From Planctomycetaceae bacterium (lineage in GTDB: Bacteria > Planctomycetota > Planctomycetia > Planctomycetales > Planctomycetaceae): DNA of 64,000 nucleotides. This document shows positions 27,018-36,948 of this stretch, piece after piece. The translations under genes and the position numbers were made by a program. Every line of letters begins with the position of its first letter. Position 1 is the stretch's first letter. Location of the stretch: the NCBI GenBank assembly GCA_019636285.1, contig JAHBXV010000008.1, positions 1-64,000 of the forward strand, given 5' to 3'. The notes below the pieces were generated by a model that was not told the DNA's origin, did no database searches, and worked only from the letters and a program-made list of their open reading frames with translations.

Positions 27018-29549
27018 ATGCGCATGTCTTTCCGGATGGCTGTCACGGTTCGGTCTCTCTTCGTGTCGTCCATCATCGTTTCAATGTTGAGCGGGGGCCC
27101 GTGTCTGGCCCAGCAGCCGGCTACCCCGGCAGCCGGGTCGCCGGGGGCGACGCGCTCGATCGACGGGAAACAACTTCCGGCTCCGGATCCCAAATTCGGC
27201 GGGGTCATCAAGTCGGACGCACTTCAATCGAAGCCCTGGTGGGCGCCCCGCATCGTGCCTCCGAAGGGCGCGCCCAACGTCCTGCTCATCATTACCGATG
27301 ACGCCGGTTTCGGCGTGCCCAGCACCTTCGGCGGCGTCATTCCGACTCCCGCCATGGATCGCGTTGCCAATAATGGGCTGCGTTACAACAACATCCACTC
27401 GACCGCGCTCTGTTCGCCGACTCGGGCCGCACTCATTACCGGCCGAAACCATCACTCGGTCGGCTTCGGCGTGATCTCCGAGCAGTCCACCGGATACCCC
27501 GGATACAACAGCATCATCCCCAAAGACAAAGCCACGGTCGGGCGGATCCTGCTCGACAACGGCTACGCGACATCCTGGTTCGGCAAGGACCATAACACGC
27601 CCGCCTTCGCAGCCAGCCAGGTGGGGCCTTTCGACCTCTGGCCGACCGGGTTGGGGTTTGAGTACTTCTACGGCTTCGTCGGCGGCGATTCGAACCAGTG
27701 GCAGCCGAATCTGTTCCGCAACACGACCCAGATCTATCCGTTTGAAGGAAAACCCGGCTGGAATCTGGTGACCGGCATGGCCGATGACGCCATCGACTAT
27801 CTCAATCGGCTGAATCAGATCGATCCTTCGAAGCCGTTCTTCGTGAAGTACGCCCCCGGCGCGACGCATGCGCCGCACCATCCCACGAAAGAATGGGTCG
27901 ACAAGATTCACGACATGCACCTGTTCGACGACGGCTACAACAAGCTGCGCGAACGAATCTTCGCAAACCAGAAGAGGCTCGGCGTCATTCCGGCAGATAC
28001 TCAATTAGAACCCTGGCCGGACGACGTACTGAAGCCCTGGGACCAGTTGAGCGCCGACGAGCAGAAGCTCTTCATCAAACAGGTCGAAATCTTCGCCGCG
28101 TATGCCGCCTATAGCGACCACGAGATCGGTCGCGTCATTCAGGCGGTCGAGGACATTGGCAAACTCGAGAACACGCTCATCATCTACATCAACGGCGATA
28201 ACGGCACCAGCGCCGAAGGCGGACCGCTCGGCACGCCCAACGAAGTCGCCTTCTTCAACGGCGTCAACATGATGCCGGTCGAGGAGCAGATGAAGTGGTA
28301 CGACGTCTGGGGGACGGAAGAAACCTATAACCATATGTCGGCCGGGTGGTCGTGGGCGTTTGATACGCCGTTCACGTGGTTCAAGCAAAATGCCTCGAAG
28401 CTGGGCGGCATCCGCCAGAACATGGCGATCTCATGGCCGGCGCGTATCAAGGAAAAAGGCGGCCTGCGCGAACAGTTTTGTCATGTGATCGACATTGTCC
28501 CGACCATCCTGGAAGCCGCCGGAATTGCAGCTCCGGAAGTCGTCGACGGCATCCCGCAGGCTCCCATTGAAGGGACGAGCCTCGTCTATACATTCGACGA
28601 AAAGAACGCGAAGGCCTCGTCGCAACACAAGACCCAGTACTTCGAGATGATGGGACAATGGGCGCTGTATCACGAGGGCTGGCTGCTGAGCACGAAGGTC
28701 AATCGCGCTCCATGGGAAGCCTTCGGCGCGGCGAATACCGACCCGCTCAACAACCAGGTGCTCGAACTTTACGACCTGTCGAACGACTTCAGCCAGTCCC
28801 GGAACATCGCCGACCAGAATCCGGAAAAGATCAAGGCGATGAAAGAGATGTTCATCGCCGAAGCGAAGAAGTTCCAGGTCTTTCCAATGGATGCCTCCGT
28901 CGGTGCGCGCATTGTCGCCCCTCGGCCCAATATCACCGCCGGACGTACCGAATTTGTTTACACGCTGCCCATGACGGGCCTGCCGCAGGGGGATTCGCCA
29001 TTCCTGCTGAACAGTTCCTACACAATCACGGCTGACATTACCGTTCCCGCCGAAGGAGCCGAGGGGATTATTCTGACTTCGGGAGGGCGTTTTTGTGGCT
29101 ATGGGCTCTACCTGCTCAAGGGCAAGCCCGTCTTTCTGTGGAACCTCCTCGATTTGAATCGAATCAAATGGGAGGGCCCGGAAGCACTCTTGCCGGGTCA
29201 GCATGTTGTTGAGTTCGACTTCGAATATGAAGGACTTGGCGCGGGGACACTGCTGTTCAACAACATGAGCGGCCTGGGTCGACCGGGGACCGGCACGCTG
29301 AAGGTCGACGGCAAAGTCGTTGCCACGAAGAAAATGGAACAATCCGTCCCGATGATTCTGCAGTGGGACGAAGCGTTCGACATTGGCTCCGACACGCTGA
29401 CGGGAGTGAACGACGCCGACTACAAGCCTCCGTTCCCCTTGACGGCCAAACTCAACAAGCTGACGCTCACCGTGGACCGGCCGCAGTTGTCGCCAGGAGA
29501 TATCAAAAAGCTCGAAGAGGCGATGCGCAATAACAAGTCCAGCGAGTGA
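27018..29549 (+). CDS. Exported arylsulfatase (type I, formylglycine)
   Basis: 843 residues from ATG 27018; a frame open to 26886 has no better site. A signal peptide precedes ACLAQQP-like cleavage (MLSGGPCLAQQ). The sulfatase signature ALCSPTRAALITGRN places the cysteine to be converted to formylglycine at about residue 131. Metal-binding residues are visible in LLIITDDAGFG and in NGDNGTSAEGG. After the catalytic domain a C-terminal beta-rich region (about 640-800) follows. The sequence resembles the large AtsA-like arylsulfatases rather than short sugar sulfatases. It removes sulfate esters, probably outside the cytoplasm. No formylglycine-generating enzyme is encoded nearby. The next gene follows after 31 bp and may be co-transcribed. 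Confidence 0.94.
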   Translation: MRMSFRMAVTVRSLFVSSIIVSMLSGGPCLAQQPATPAAGSPGATRSIDGKQLPAPDPKFGGVIKSDALQSKPWWAPRIVPPKGAPNVLLIITDDAGFGVPSTFGGVIPTPAMDRVANNGLRYNNIHSTALCSPTRAALITGRNHHSVGFGVISEQSTGYPGYNSIIPKDKATVGRILLDNGYATSWFGKDHNTPAFAASQVGPFDLWPTGLGFEYFYGFVGGDSNQWQPNLFRNTTQIYPFEGKPGWNLVTGMADDAIDYLNRLNQIDPSKPFFVKYAPGATHAPHHPTKEWVDKIHDMHLFDDGYNKLRERIFANQKRLGVIPADTQLEPWPDDVLKPWDQLSADEQKLFIKQVEIFAAYAAYSDHEIGRVIQAVEDIGKLENTLIIYINGDNGTSAEGGPLGTPNEVAFFNGVNMMPVEEQMKWYDVWGTEETYNHMSAGWSWAFDTPFTWFKQNASKLGGIRQNMAISWPARIKEKGGLREQFCHVIDIVPTILEAAGIAAPEVVDGIPQAPIEGTSLVYTFDEKNAKASSQHKTQYFEMMGQWALYHEGWLLSTKVNRAPWEAFGAANTDPLNNQVLELYDLSNDFSQSRNIADQNPEKIKAMKEMFIAEAKKFQVFPMDASVGARIVAPRPNITAGRTEFVYTLPMTGLPQGDSPFLLNSSYTITADITVPAEGAEGIILTSGGRFCGYGLYLLKGKPVFLWNLLDLNRIKWEGPEALLPGQHVVEFDFEYEGLGAGTLLFNNMSGLGRPGTGTLKVDGKVVATKKMEQSVPMILQWDEAFDIGSDTLTGVNDADYKPPFPLTAKLNKLTLTVDRPQLSPGDIKKLEEAMRNNKSSE

Positions 29550-29580
29550 ACCGGTGCGAGAAGGAGCTCGAGACGGTGCG

Positions 29581-30318
29581 ATGAGGGAGCCGCCCAAAGC
29601 CCAACTGATGACCACTAGCCCGGCTTCACGCTACTCGGCGATGCAGTTTCTGATCTGCTTCGTGCTGTTCCTGGGCGTTTCGCCCGTCTTCGACGACTTC
29701 GAGCAGGGAACGCTCATTGAATCGGTGTTGTTGTCGCTGGTCCTGCTGTCGGCCATTGTCGCGGCCGGAGGGCGGCGGCGAACCGTTGTCGTGGCTTCAG
29801 CCCTGGCGGCCCCCGCCATCGTCGGGAAATGGCTGCACCAGTTTCATCCCGATGTGATTCCGATTGAACCGGTCTTCGTCATCGGGATGCTGTTCGCCGG
29901 GTTCATCGTCTCCCATCATTTTCTGTACATCGTGAGATCCCGCGAAGTCGACAGCCAGGTCTTGAGCGCCGGGATTTCGACGTACCTGATGCTGGGGCTT
30001 TTATGGGCCTTTGGCTACCTGCTGCTCGATAATCTCAGCCCCAATTCATTCACGATTCACCTGGAGCGAGAAGGACAGACACAGCTCAACAGCTTCGCGG
30101 CCCTGTACTTCAGCCTCGGCACGATGAGCGGCCTGGGAATTACCGATGTCGCGCCGGCATCGGATGTCGCCCGAATGCTGGCCCTGCTCCAGTCGCTGGT
30201 TTCGGTCTTCTATCTCGCCATTTTCATTTCATGCCTGGTGTCGATGCACATGGCTGGAAGACCGACTAGCGATTCGGCTCGCACCGAGCCGGGTTCCAAC
30301 CGGAAGCTCGCAAAATGA
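29581..30318 (+). CDS. Ion-channel-like membrane protein with degenerate pore
   Basis: 245 residues from ATG 29581; GTG 29554 is an alternative. Six hydrophobic segments can be traced: about 25-43, 48-66, 70-83, 98-118, 134-152 and 206-230. Between the last two lies a pore-like loop ALYFSLGTMSGLGITDVAP. Its position and TMSGLG pattern resemble the two-helix potassium-channel pore (normally TVGYGD), but the filter is altered. Proteins of this kind are common and annotated as ion-channel family or hypothetical. Potassium selectivity should not be assumed. It follows the sulfatase by 31 bp on the same strand and is convergent with the RND permease 17 bp downstream. Confidence 0.65.
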   Translation: MREPPKAQLMTTSPASRYSAMQFLICFVLFLGVSPVFDDFEQGTLIESVLLSLVLLSAIVAAGGRRRTVVVASALAAPAIVGKWLHQFHPDVIPIEPVFVIGMLFAGFIVSHHFLYIVRSREVDSQVLSAGISTYLMLGLLWAFGYLLLDNLSPNSFTIHLEREGQTQLNSFAALYFSLGTMSGLGITDVAPASDVARMLALLQSLVSVFYLAIFISCLVSMHMAGRPTSDSARTEPGSNRKLAK

Positions 30319-30335
30319 GACCGCCGCTGTCCGCC

Positions 30336-33300
30336 TCAGACGGACGGCGTTTCCTGCGAAGACGCAGTAGCCGTGGCTGTCACGGCAGCAGACCGACTTC
30401 CGCCATATCCAGTCAGCCAGCGGACGACGTAAAAGAAGACCGGCGTGAACAGGACGCCGAAGATCGTGACGCCGATCATGCCGCTGAAGACGGCAATCCC
30501 CAGCGTCGTCCGCATTTCGGCTCCGGCCCCCGTCGCGCGGACGAGCGGAACCACTCCCAGAATAAACGCGAATGACGTCATGAGAATGGGTCGCAGCCGT
30601 AGCCGACAAGCCTCGACGGTCGCATCGATCAGCGATCGCCCTTCGTCCTGAAGCTGCTTGGCAAACTCGACGATCAGAATCGCGTTCTTTGCCGCCAGCC
30701 CCACCAGCACCACCAGGCCAATCTGCACGAAGATATTGTTATCGCGGCCCGCAATTACCACCCCCACGAGCGCCGCCAGGATGCACATCGGCACGATCAG
30801 CAGAATCGCCAGCGGCAGCGACCAGCTTTCGTATTGAGCCGATAGCACCAGAAACACGAAGACGACAGCCAGCGGGAAGACCAGCTTGGTCAACAAGTCC
30901 TGGCTGGCGAGAATCTGCTGGTACGTTAGCTCGGTCCACTCGAACCCCATCGAGCTCGGCAGAAGCTGGCCGGCCATCGCGTTCATGATGTCGATGGCCT
31001 CGGACGAACTGACGCCCGGCGACATGTTCCCGTTGATCTCCGCGGACGGATAGAGCTTATAGCGGTTGACGATCGCCGGTCCGCTGGTTTCCTTGAGCCG
31101 GATGAGAGTCGCCAGCGGAACGCGGACGCCGCCAGACGTGCGGACTTCCAGCCGGCCGATGTCCTCGACGCGCGATCGATAGCGCGGATCGGCCTGCACG
31201 TTGACCTGCCAACTGCGGTTCTGAAACGTGAAATCGTTGACGTAGGCGGCGCCAAGATAAGCCTGAAGAGCCGTGTTGATTTCGCTTAAGGGGACGCCAA
31301 TCGACTTCGCTTTCTCACGGTCGATCTCCACATACAACTGCGGCTGCGAAACGCTGAACGTCGAGATCAATCCGGCCAGTCGCGGGTCTCGTGTCCCTTC
31401 GTCGCGCAGGTTCTGAATCGCTCCCTGTAGCGCCCGCAGCCCGGCGCCGCGTCGATCCTCGACCTGTAACTTGAAGCCGCCCGTGCTGCCGAGACCGTCG
31501 ACCGGCGGCGCGCCAAAGACGGCGATCTGTGCCCCCTGGAACTCGCGGAACTTTTGCCGTAGCGCTGCCGCAATGGCTGGAGCCGCGAGATCGGCATGGC
31601 CGGCACGATTCGCGAACGGTTCGAGCAAAACGAACATCCCGCCCGCATTGCTCAGATTCGTACTGAGAATTGTCGAATAACCAGCCAGATCGATTGTATG
31701 CGCGATCCCGGGGACCGATCGGGCGACTTCACCGAGTTGACGAATCAGTTCATCCGTCCGCTCCAGACTGGCCCCATCCGGCAACTGGGCGTTAACGACG
31801 AGATAACCCTTATCCTGCTCGGGAATAAAGCCAACGGGGACGCGCGTTGCCGTGAAAACGGTCAAGCCCATCAGGCCGGCATAGAGCACCAACACCACCA
31901 CCGACAATCGCAGAAACCCCTTCACGATCGCGGCATAGCCAGCGATGGAGATATCGAATGCACGATTGAAGAGCTGAAAACCAAACCCCAGGATGCGATT
32001 GACCACGCCGCTCAGAAGCCAGCCGACCACAAACCCCGCCGCGAACACCACAAGACGCAGCCACCACGGCCCAACCGGTCCACCATGTCCGCCGGTCGTT
32101 TCATGATGGGCAGCTTCCAGGCCCAGCATTGCCGCCGCCGGCGCGACGAGAAACACATACGCAGCCAGCCCTGCAATCAGGGCGACACCCAGTCGCGGCA
32201 GGGCTTCGGTCGGACCATGTTTATGTCCCTTTGCATGCGGCTTGAGCAACAGGGCGCAGAGCGCTGGGCTGAGTGTCAGGGAATTGAACGCTGAAATGAT
32301 CGTCGACGCGGCAATCGTCAACGCGAACTGCTTATAGAACTGGCCGCTGATCCCCGCCATGAAGGCTGTCGGAATGAACACCGCGCACAAAACCAGTGAA
32401 ATCGCGATGACGGGCGCGGTCACTTCTTGCATCGCTTTACGGCTGGCATCGCGTGGCGATAACCCCTCCGCCAGCCAGCGCTCGACGTTCTCGACGACCA
32501 CGATCGCGTCGTCGACCACGATGCCGATCGCGAGCACGAGGCCGAACAGCGACAAGTTGTTCAGCGAGAATCCCAGACCTGCCATGATGGCGAAGGTGCC
32601 GATCAGTGACACCGGCACGGCCACCATCGGAATCAGCGTTGCCCGCCAGTTCTGCAGGAACACCAGCACGACGACGAAGACCAGCACGAACGCTTCAATC
32701 AGAGTGTGATAGACGCTGGCAATCGATTCTTCGACGAAGATCGTCGTATCGTACTCGATGCGGTGCTCGATCCCTTCGGGAAACGACTGACTCAACTCGG
32801 CCATTCGCTCGCGAATGTGACCAGCCGTTTCCAGCGCATTCGAGCCGGGCAACTGAAAGATGGCGAGCGTGATGCTCGGCTGGCCATCAAGATAGCTGTT
32901 GACGTCGTAGTTCTTCGCCCCCAGTTCGACCCCCTTCTGGAGCGGTCGCCCCTGGTCATCGAAGGTGGTGTCCCGCACGATGTCGCGAAGATAAACCAGT
33001 TCGCCCTGTTGGCCCGACTTAATAATGATCGCGGCAAACTGCTCTTCGCTGGTCAGTCGCCCCTGAGTGTTGATGGGAATCTGGAAAGGTATGTTCAGGT
33101 CTGGCGGTGTCGGAGGCTGACCGATTCGTCCCGCGGCCACCTGAATATTCTGCTCGGTGATGGCCTTCAGGACGTCGCTGGCCGTTAACTGCCGCGCGGC
33201 GAGCTTCGCCGGGTCGAGCCAGACGCGCATGCTGTAATCGCGCGGACCCAGGAAGACGACGTCGCCCACCCCCTTCACGCGGGCGAGTTCATCCTTCACG

Positions 33301-33785
33301 TTCAGGAGGGCATAGTTGCTGAGGTAGAGCTGGTTGTAGCGATCACCCGGCGAGATCAGATTCACGCACATCAGGATGCTGGGCGACTTCTTCTTGGTCG
33401 TGACCCCAATCTTCTTGACTTCTTCCGGCAGCTTGGCCTGGGCCACGCTCACGCGGTTCTGCACCATGACCTGGGCCATGTCGAGGTTCGTGCCGAGTTC
33501 GAACGTCACGTCCAGGTTCATCTGGCCGTCGTTCGTGCTCTTCGACGCCATGTAGAGCATCCGCTCGACGCCGTTGACCTCGAGTTCAATCGGCGTCGCG
33601 ACCGTCTCGGCGACAGTCACCGCATTCGCGCCGGGATAGGTGGCCGTGACCGAGACAACCGGCGGCGCCACCTCCGGGTACTGCGCGATCGGCAATTGTG
33701 TCAGCGACACCACGCCCACGATCACGATCACGACGGAGAGGACCGTCGCGAAAATCGGCCGGTCGATAAAGAAGCTGGAAAGCAT
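30336..33785 (-). CDS. RND efflux permease (HAE1/AcrB-like) with extra membrane insertion
   Basis: 1,149-residue inner-membrane proton/drug antiporter subunit. It starts MLSSFFIDRPIFATVLSVVI and has the two large periplasmic loops of the family. The proton-relay aspartates are in IGIVVDDAIVVVENVERWL (TM4). Compared with AcrB (about 1,050 residues) it carries an insertion at about 515-600, just after TM6 (ALCALLLKPHAKGHKHGP). The insertion has two additional hydrophobic segments and a His/Gly-rich loop (AAHHETTGGHGG). It lies 72 bp downstream of its periplasmic adaptor gene on the same strand. No TolC gene is adjacent; one is encoded at 61137. Likely exports hydrophobic toxicants; substrate unknown. 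Confidence 0.95.
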   Translation of the reverse strand: MLSSFFIDRPIFATVLSVVIVIVGVVSLTQLPIAQYPEVAPPVVSVTATYPGANAVTVAETVATPIELEVNGVERMLYMASKSTNDGQMNLDVTFELGTNLDMAQVMVQNRVSVAQAKLPEEVKKIGVTTKKKSPSILMCVNLISPGDRYNQLYLSNYALLNVKDELARVKGVGDVVFLGPRDYSMRVWLDPAKLAARQLTASDVLKAITEQNIQVAAGRIGQPPTPPDLNIPFQIPINTQGRLTSEEQFAAIIIKSGQQGELVYLRDIVRDTTFDDQGRPLQKGVELGAKNYDVNSYLDGQPSITLAIFQLPGSNALETAGHIRERMAELSQSFPEGIEHRIEYDTTIFVEESIASVYHTLIEAFVLVFVVVLVFLQNWRATLIPMVAVPVSLIGTFAIMAGLGFSLNNLSLFGLVLAIGIVVDDAIVVVENVERWLAEGLSPRDASRKAMQEVTAPVIAISLVLCAVFIPTAFMAGISGQFYKQFALTIAASTIISAFNSLTLSPALCALLLKPHAKGHKHGPTEALPRLGVALIAGLAAYVFLVAPAAAMLGLEAAHHETTGGHGGPVGPWWLRLVVFAAGFVVGWLLSGVVNRILGFGFQLFNRAFDISIAGYAAIVKGFLRLSVVVLVLYAGLMGLTVFTATRVPVGFIPEQDKGYLVVNAQLPDGASLERTDELIRQLGEVARSVPGIAHTIDLAGYSTILSTNLSNAGGMFVLLEPFANRAGHADLAAPAIAAALRQKFREFQGAQIAVFGAPPVDGLGSTGGFKLQVEDRRGAGLRALQGAIQNLRDEGTRDPRLAGLISTFSVSQPQLYVEIDREKAKSIGVPLSEINTALQAYLGAAYVNDFTFQNRSWQVNVQADPRYRSRVEDIGRLEVRTSGGVRVPLATLIRLKETSGPAIVNRYKLYPSAEINGNMSPGVSSSEAIDIMNAMAGQLLPSSMGFEWTELTYQQILASQDLLTKLVFPLAVVFVFLVLSAQYESWSLPLAILLIVPMCILAALVGVVIAGRDNNIFVQIGLVVLVGLAAKNAILIVEFAKQLQDEGRSLIDATVEACRLRLRPILMTSFAFILGVVPLVRATGAGAEMRTTLGIAVFSGMIGVTIFGVLFTPVFFYVVRWLTGYGGSRSAAVTATATASSQETPSV

Positions 33786-33857
33786 GGCTTGTCCGCGGTG
33801 GCAAGAAGGTGAAGCCGTGAAATGCGACCGTTCGCCAGGAATGAGACTGCGATCGCT

Positions 33858-35048
33858 CTAACGGCTCGCGGTCGTTATGACGGCTTCGGCCTCCGGATCG
33901 ACCGGATCGACAGGGTAGTTGACGCGTGCCCGCTGCAAGCCGTCCACGATGATCCAACTGGCAGGCGACAGCCCATGCTCGCCCGGCAAGATGACCCGCT
34001 GGCCATCATCCAGGAGGCGGCCCAACTGAACGTCGCGGCGGACCACGGTTTTCTTGTCATCCACTTCCAGGACGTAGCGACGATCCTGATCGCTCAGAAT
34101 CGCGGCGTCCGGAACCAGCAGCGACTTTTGCGGCAGCGTGGCATTCGGAGCGCGAATATGGACCCGGCTACCCGGAACGAACTCGCCGGTCGGATTCGCA
34201 ATTGTCCCGCGAATTTCGATAGTCCCCGTTTCCGGATCAATCCGGTTCTCGGCGAAGTCGATCTTCCCCTGGTGAGGAAACCCAGTGTCGATCTCCAGCG
34301 AGAACTGAAAGGGAACCTGAAGATCACCGTCCAGATCCTCGTCACGCGCCTTGCCTGCCTGTAGCTTCGCGCGATCCTGCCGGAATCGAAGCACGGTGTT
34401 TTCGTCTGCATGAAAATAGGCGTGAATCGGGTCGATTGACACGATGGTGGTCAGCAGGGGATCGCTCCCGCCCGCACCGACCAGATTTCCTTCCACCAGT
34501 TGCGCGCGACCGATCTTTCCGGAAATTGGAGCCACGATTTTGGAGTACGTCAGGTCGAGCTCGCGGCGCCGTGCTTCTTCCTCGGCCGCGATGAGCTTTG
34601 CGTCCCACGACTTTCGCGAGGCAATCACCTTCTGCAGATCGGCTTCCGTCACGACCTTCTTATCGAACAGACCCTGGTTTCGCTTTTCCTCCTCCAGTTC
34701 GAACTGAAGCTGTGCGCGAGCCACCTCGATCTGGCTTTTCGCGACGGCCACCTCGGCCTCGAACGGACGTGGGTCGAGCGTGAAGAGCAGGTCCCCCTCT
34801 TTGACGAGTTGCCCATCTTTGAAATGGACCTTGTCGATGTGTCCACGAACCCGCGACCGAATCTCAACGGTCTTGGCTGCCTCCAGCCAGCCGTTAAAGT
34901 CGGTGTAGTCCTGGACTTCCTGTTCCACGGGATGGCCAACCGTGACCTTTGGTGGCGGCAACGGAACCGGTTCGGGCGGCTTGGCGCAGCCGATGGAAAC
35001 CAGACCCACCAGAACAACACCGCGCATCCGCACAGGAGCGAGTCTCAT
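33858..35048 (-). CDS. RND periplasmic adaptor (membrane fusion) lipoprotein
   Basis: 396 residues. The N-terminus MRGVVLVGLVSIGCAKPPEP has a lipobox (SIGC), so the mature protein is probably anchored by lipid in the inner membrane. It contains the lipoyl half-domain (EIRSRVRGHIDKVHFKDGQL), an alpha-hairpin coiled coil (SQIEVARAQLQFELEEEKRN onward), the second lipoyl half (LTYSKIVAPISGKIGRAQLV) and the beta-barrel/membrane-proximal domains. It bridges the permease encoded directly downstream and an outer-membrane channel. Two candidate ATGs (35048 and 35027) both retain the signal; the first is kept. The two-gene order adaptor then permease is the normal one for this transporter class. Confidence 0.94.
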   Translation of the reverse strand: MRLAPVRMRGVVLVGLVSIGCAKPPEPVPLPPPKVTVGHPVEQEVQDYTDFNGWLEAAKTVEIRSRVRGHIDKVHFKDGQLVKEGDLLFTLDPRPFEAEVAVAKSQIEVARAQLQFELEEEKRNQGLFDKKVVTEADLQKVIASRKSWDAKLIAAEEEARRRELDLTYSKIVAPISGKIGRAQLVEGNLVGAGGSDPLLTTIVSIDPIHAYFHADENTVLRFRQDRAKLQAGKARDEDLDGDLQVPFQFSLEIDTGFPHQGKIDFAENRIDPETGTIEIRGTIANPTGEFVPGSRVHIRAPNATLPQKSLLVPDAAILSDQDRRYVLEVDDKKTVVRRDVQLGRLLDDGQRVILPGEHGLSPASWIIVDGLQRARVNYPVDPVDPEAEAVITTASR

Positions 35049-35320
35049 GCGTCACACTGCCTTGAATCAATCGGGAAAAATCGAGATATGGAAGGGGGCT
35101 GGAACAGCCAGTTGCTCAGCTCGCCATGCCGTCAATTCCGGCAATCGGCAGCCGAACGCATGACCGTCGCGGTAGTCTGACCAAATGAAAGCGTGTCAGC
35201 AACTGTTGCGAACCGGCCGACGTCGGCATTGCTGAGTCGTCAAAGATTCAGTCACCAGACTTCCTTGAGAACTGCCCCGCAAGCGAGTAGCATCCTCATC
35301 GACCGGCCTGCCGCGTCAAC

Positions 35321-35394
<74 letters not shown>

Positions 35395-35677
35395 GTTTCT
35401 TCCAGCAAAGCCAGCCACAACACGGCCATTGGCCCCTTCGCACTCTTCGCTGGCGTCGCGATCTGCTCGATCATGCGGATCCTGTGCTTTCCAGCGATAT
35501 TGCCTCGCTGTCTGTGACGGCGAGACCAACTCCTTCAGCGCTGGCGAGAGATCAGCCCAACAGTTGGCATCTTCCGCTGGGCTTCCGTAACATGCGTCCA
35601 TCAGTTGGGGCGATCACGTAGCGGCTCGTCGCTCCAGCCCCTGAACCATTCCTGTCGTTCGATCAAGGGGGGAATCC

Positions 35678-35935
35678 ATGATGCAGAAGCACACAATGGC
35701 ATTGGGTTACTTCTTCCTCGCGATCTTCTGCATCTTCACGTCCGCGCAAGAATCGTTGCGAATGTTCTCCCCGCCGTTGCTCGTGGCGGCATTCGCAGCG
35801 GCGATGATGGGCTTGGGATTCTTGCTGAGCGCGGTCGCGCCCCTATTTGCGGCGGTAAAGGACTGGTTCATTCGACTGATGCGTCTCGCCCAACAACCTC
35901 CAGTCGAACACAAACCGCTTTCGGCCGAGGGGTGA
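35678..35935 (+). CDS. Small membrane protein, 85 residues
   Basis: Two hydrophobic segments: about 8-24 (ALGYFFLAIFCIFTSA) and about 33-60 (LLVAAFAAAMMGLGFLLSAV), followed by an amphipathic helix with a charged C-terminus. The ATG has a strong ribosome-binding site (AAGGGGGG, 7 bases upstream), which supports it being real despite its size. I do not recognise the family. It is the first gene after tRNA-Arg, inside the segment bounded by the repeated anticodon arm, and is more G+C-rich than the next two genes. Confidence 0.6.
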   Translation: MMQKHTMALGYFFLAIFCIFTSAQESLRMFSPPLLVAAFAAAMMGLGFLLSAVAPLFAAVKDWFIRLMRLAQQPPVEHKPLSAEG

Positions 35936-36168
35936 TCGGCGTTTTGAAGTTCGGGGCGATCAAGCTTTAACCGGCCGCCGGGAGCATCGAACGATGCACG
36001 AAACCGCTGACACGCCGGCAATTGTCGATGACCCCGAGGGATGCTGGATGGCGTATGGTCCGCAATGCGGACGTTCCTTTGACGTCAGCGGAATCGGATA
36101 CCAGTGTGCAACCCGTGGGCTACGTGTTACGTTAAGGTCTTCCTGTTCACACTCGAAGATATTCGCAC

Positions 36169-36828
36169 ATGCACTACATCGGGTTCTGGGCTCGAACGAT
36201 CTATGACGATCCACTCGTCTTTCCTCAGGAGTTGCCGATTTGTTCAGACGTGGCGCTCCGTGAAAAAATGATACGCTATTTGAATGCCGGGATTGTTCAC
36301 GAGGTTTATCGAGGCTGGTCGTATTGCCGTTATCACTGCGGCATTTCCGACGAGGAGATGGGTGACTGCGAACTTACGGATGGAACGTGGGTGTGGCCTA
36401 TCGGCTTGGCGCACTACGTCGACACGCACCATATTTCGTTGCCGCCGGAGTTTGTGAATTCAGTGTTGGAGCTACCGTTAGATCCATCGCTGTCCCAGTA
36501 CACAACTCCGGATGCGTATTGGATAGTCTGGTCTCAGCAACAGCGCACGCAGTCCAAAAAGCATCTCGTGTCACAATTGCGAGAACAGTGTGATCGCGAA
36601 TGTTCTCTCGCGCTTGAGCAAGAGTATGAGTCGCAGACGAGGGAGACTGGTATGTCGAGCAAAAAATGCATTTGGAAGAGTTGCACTTCTGCGGCACTCA
36701 AGGATCGAGTTTTTTGTGCGAGGCATCTTGACGCACGCGCTAATCAGGGAGAATTAAAAGTCTACGCATGGGAGCGGCGGTTTCACTATACTTCTGTATT
36801 TCTTCAAGCTTTGAAGTCTCAGAGCTAA
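36169..36828 (+). CDS. Hypothetical protein with Cys/His-rich C-terminus
   Basis: 219 residues, visibly A+T-rich compared with the window and probably acquired. The middle part (YRGWSYCRYHCGISDEEMGD, then LTDGTWVWPIGLAHYVDTHH and ISLPPEFV) resembles a short domain seen in many bacterial hypothetical proteins, with a conserved W-P and a final histidine pair. The C-terminal part has CIWKSCTSAALKDRVFCARH, a C-x4-C-x10-C-x2-H arrangement that could bind zinc. A helical region (about 120-165) joins the two. ATG 36169 has no obvious Shine-Dalgarno. It lies inside the tRNA-Arg-bounded segment. No function can be assigned. Confidence 0.6.
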   Translation: MHYIGFWARTIYDDPLVFPQELPICSDVALREKMIRYLNAGIVHEVYRGWSYCRYHCGISDEEMGDCELTDGTWVWPIGLAHYVDTHHISLPPEFVNSVLELPLDPSLSQYTTPDAYWIVWSQQQRTQSKKHLVSQLREQCDRECSLALEQEYESQTRETGMSSKKCIWKSCTSAALKDRVFCARHLDARANQGELKVYAWERRFHYTSVFLQALKSQS

Positions 36829-36948
36829 CAAGGCGCGCGAACCGTCACATCATCATCCCCCATGGTACAGAAAATGGGGGCAGGTCAGGCATCACTTCCA
36901 GTTGACTCCATGATGCCTTAGCCACCACATAGCAAGGAATCGAAGCCA

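Noticed and set aside
35994-36206. 70-residue plus frame before the Cys/His-rich gene
   Set aside because: No recognisable motif and it overlaps the start of the better-supported gene at 36169.
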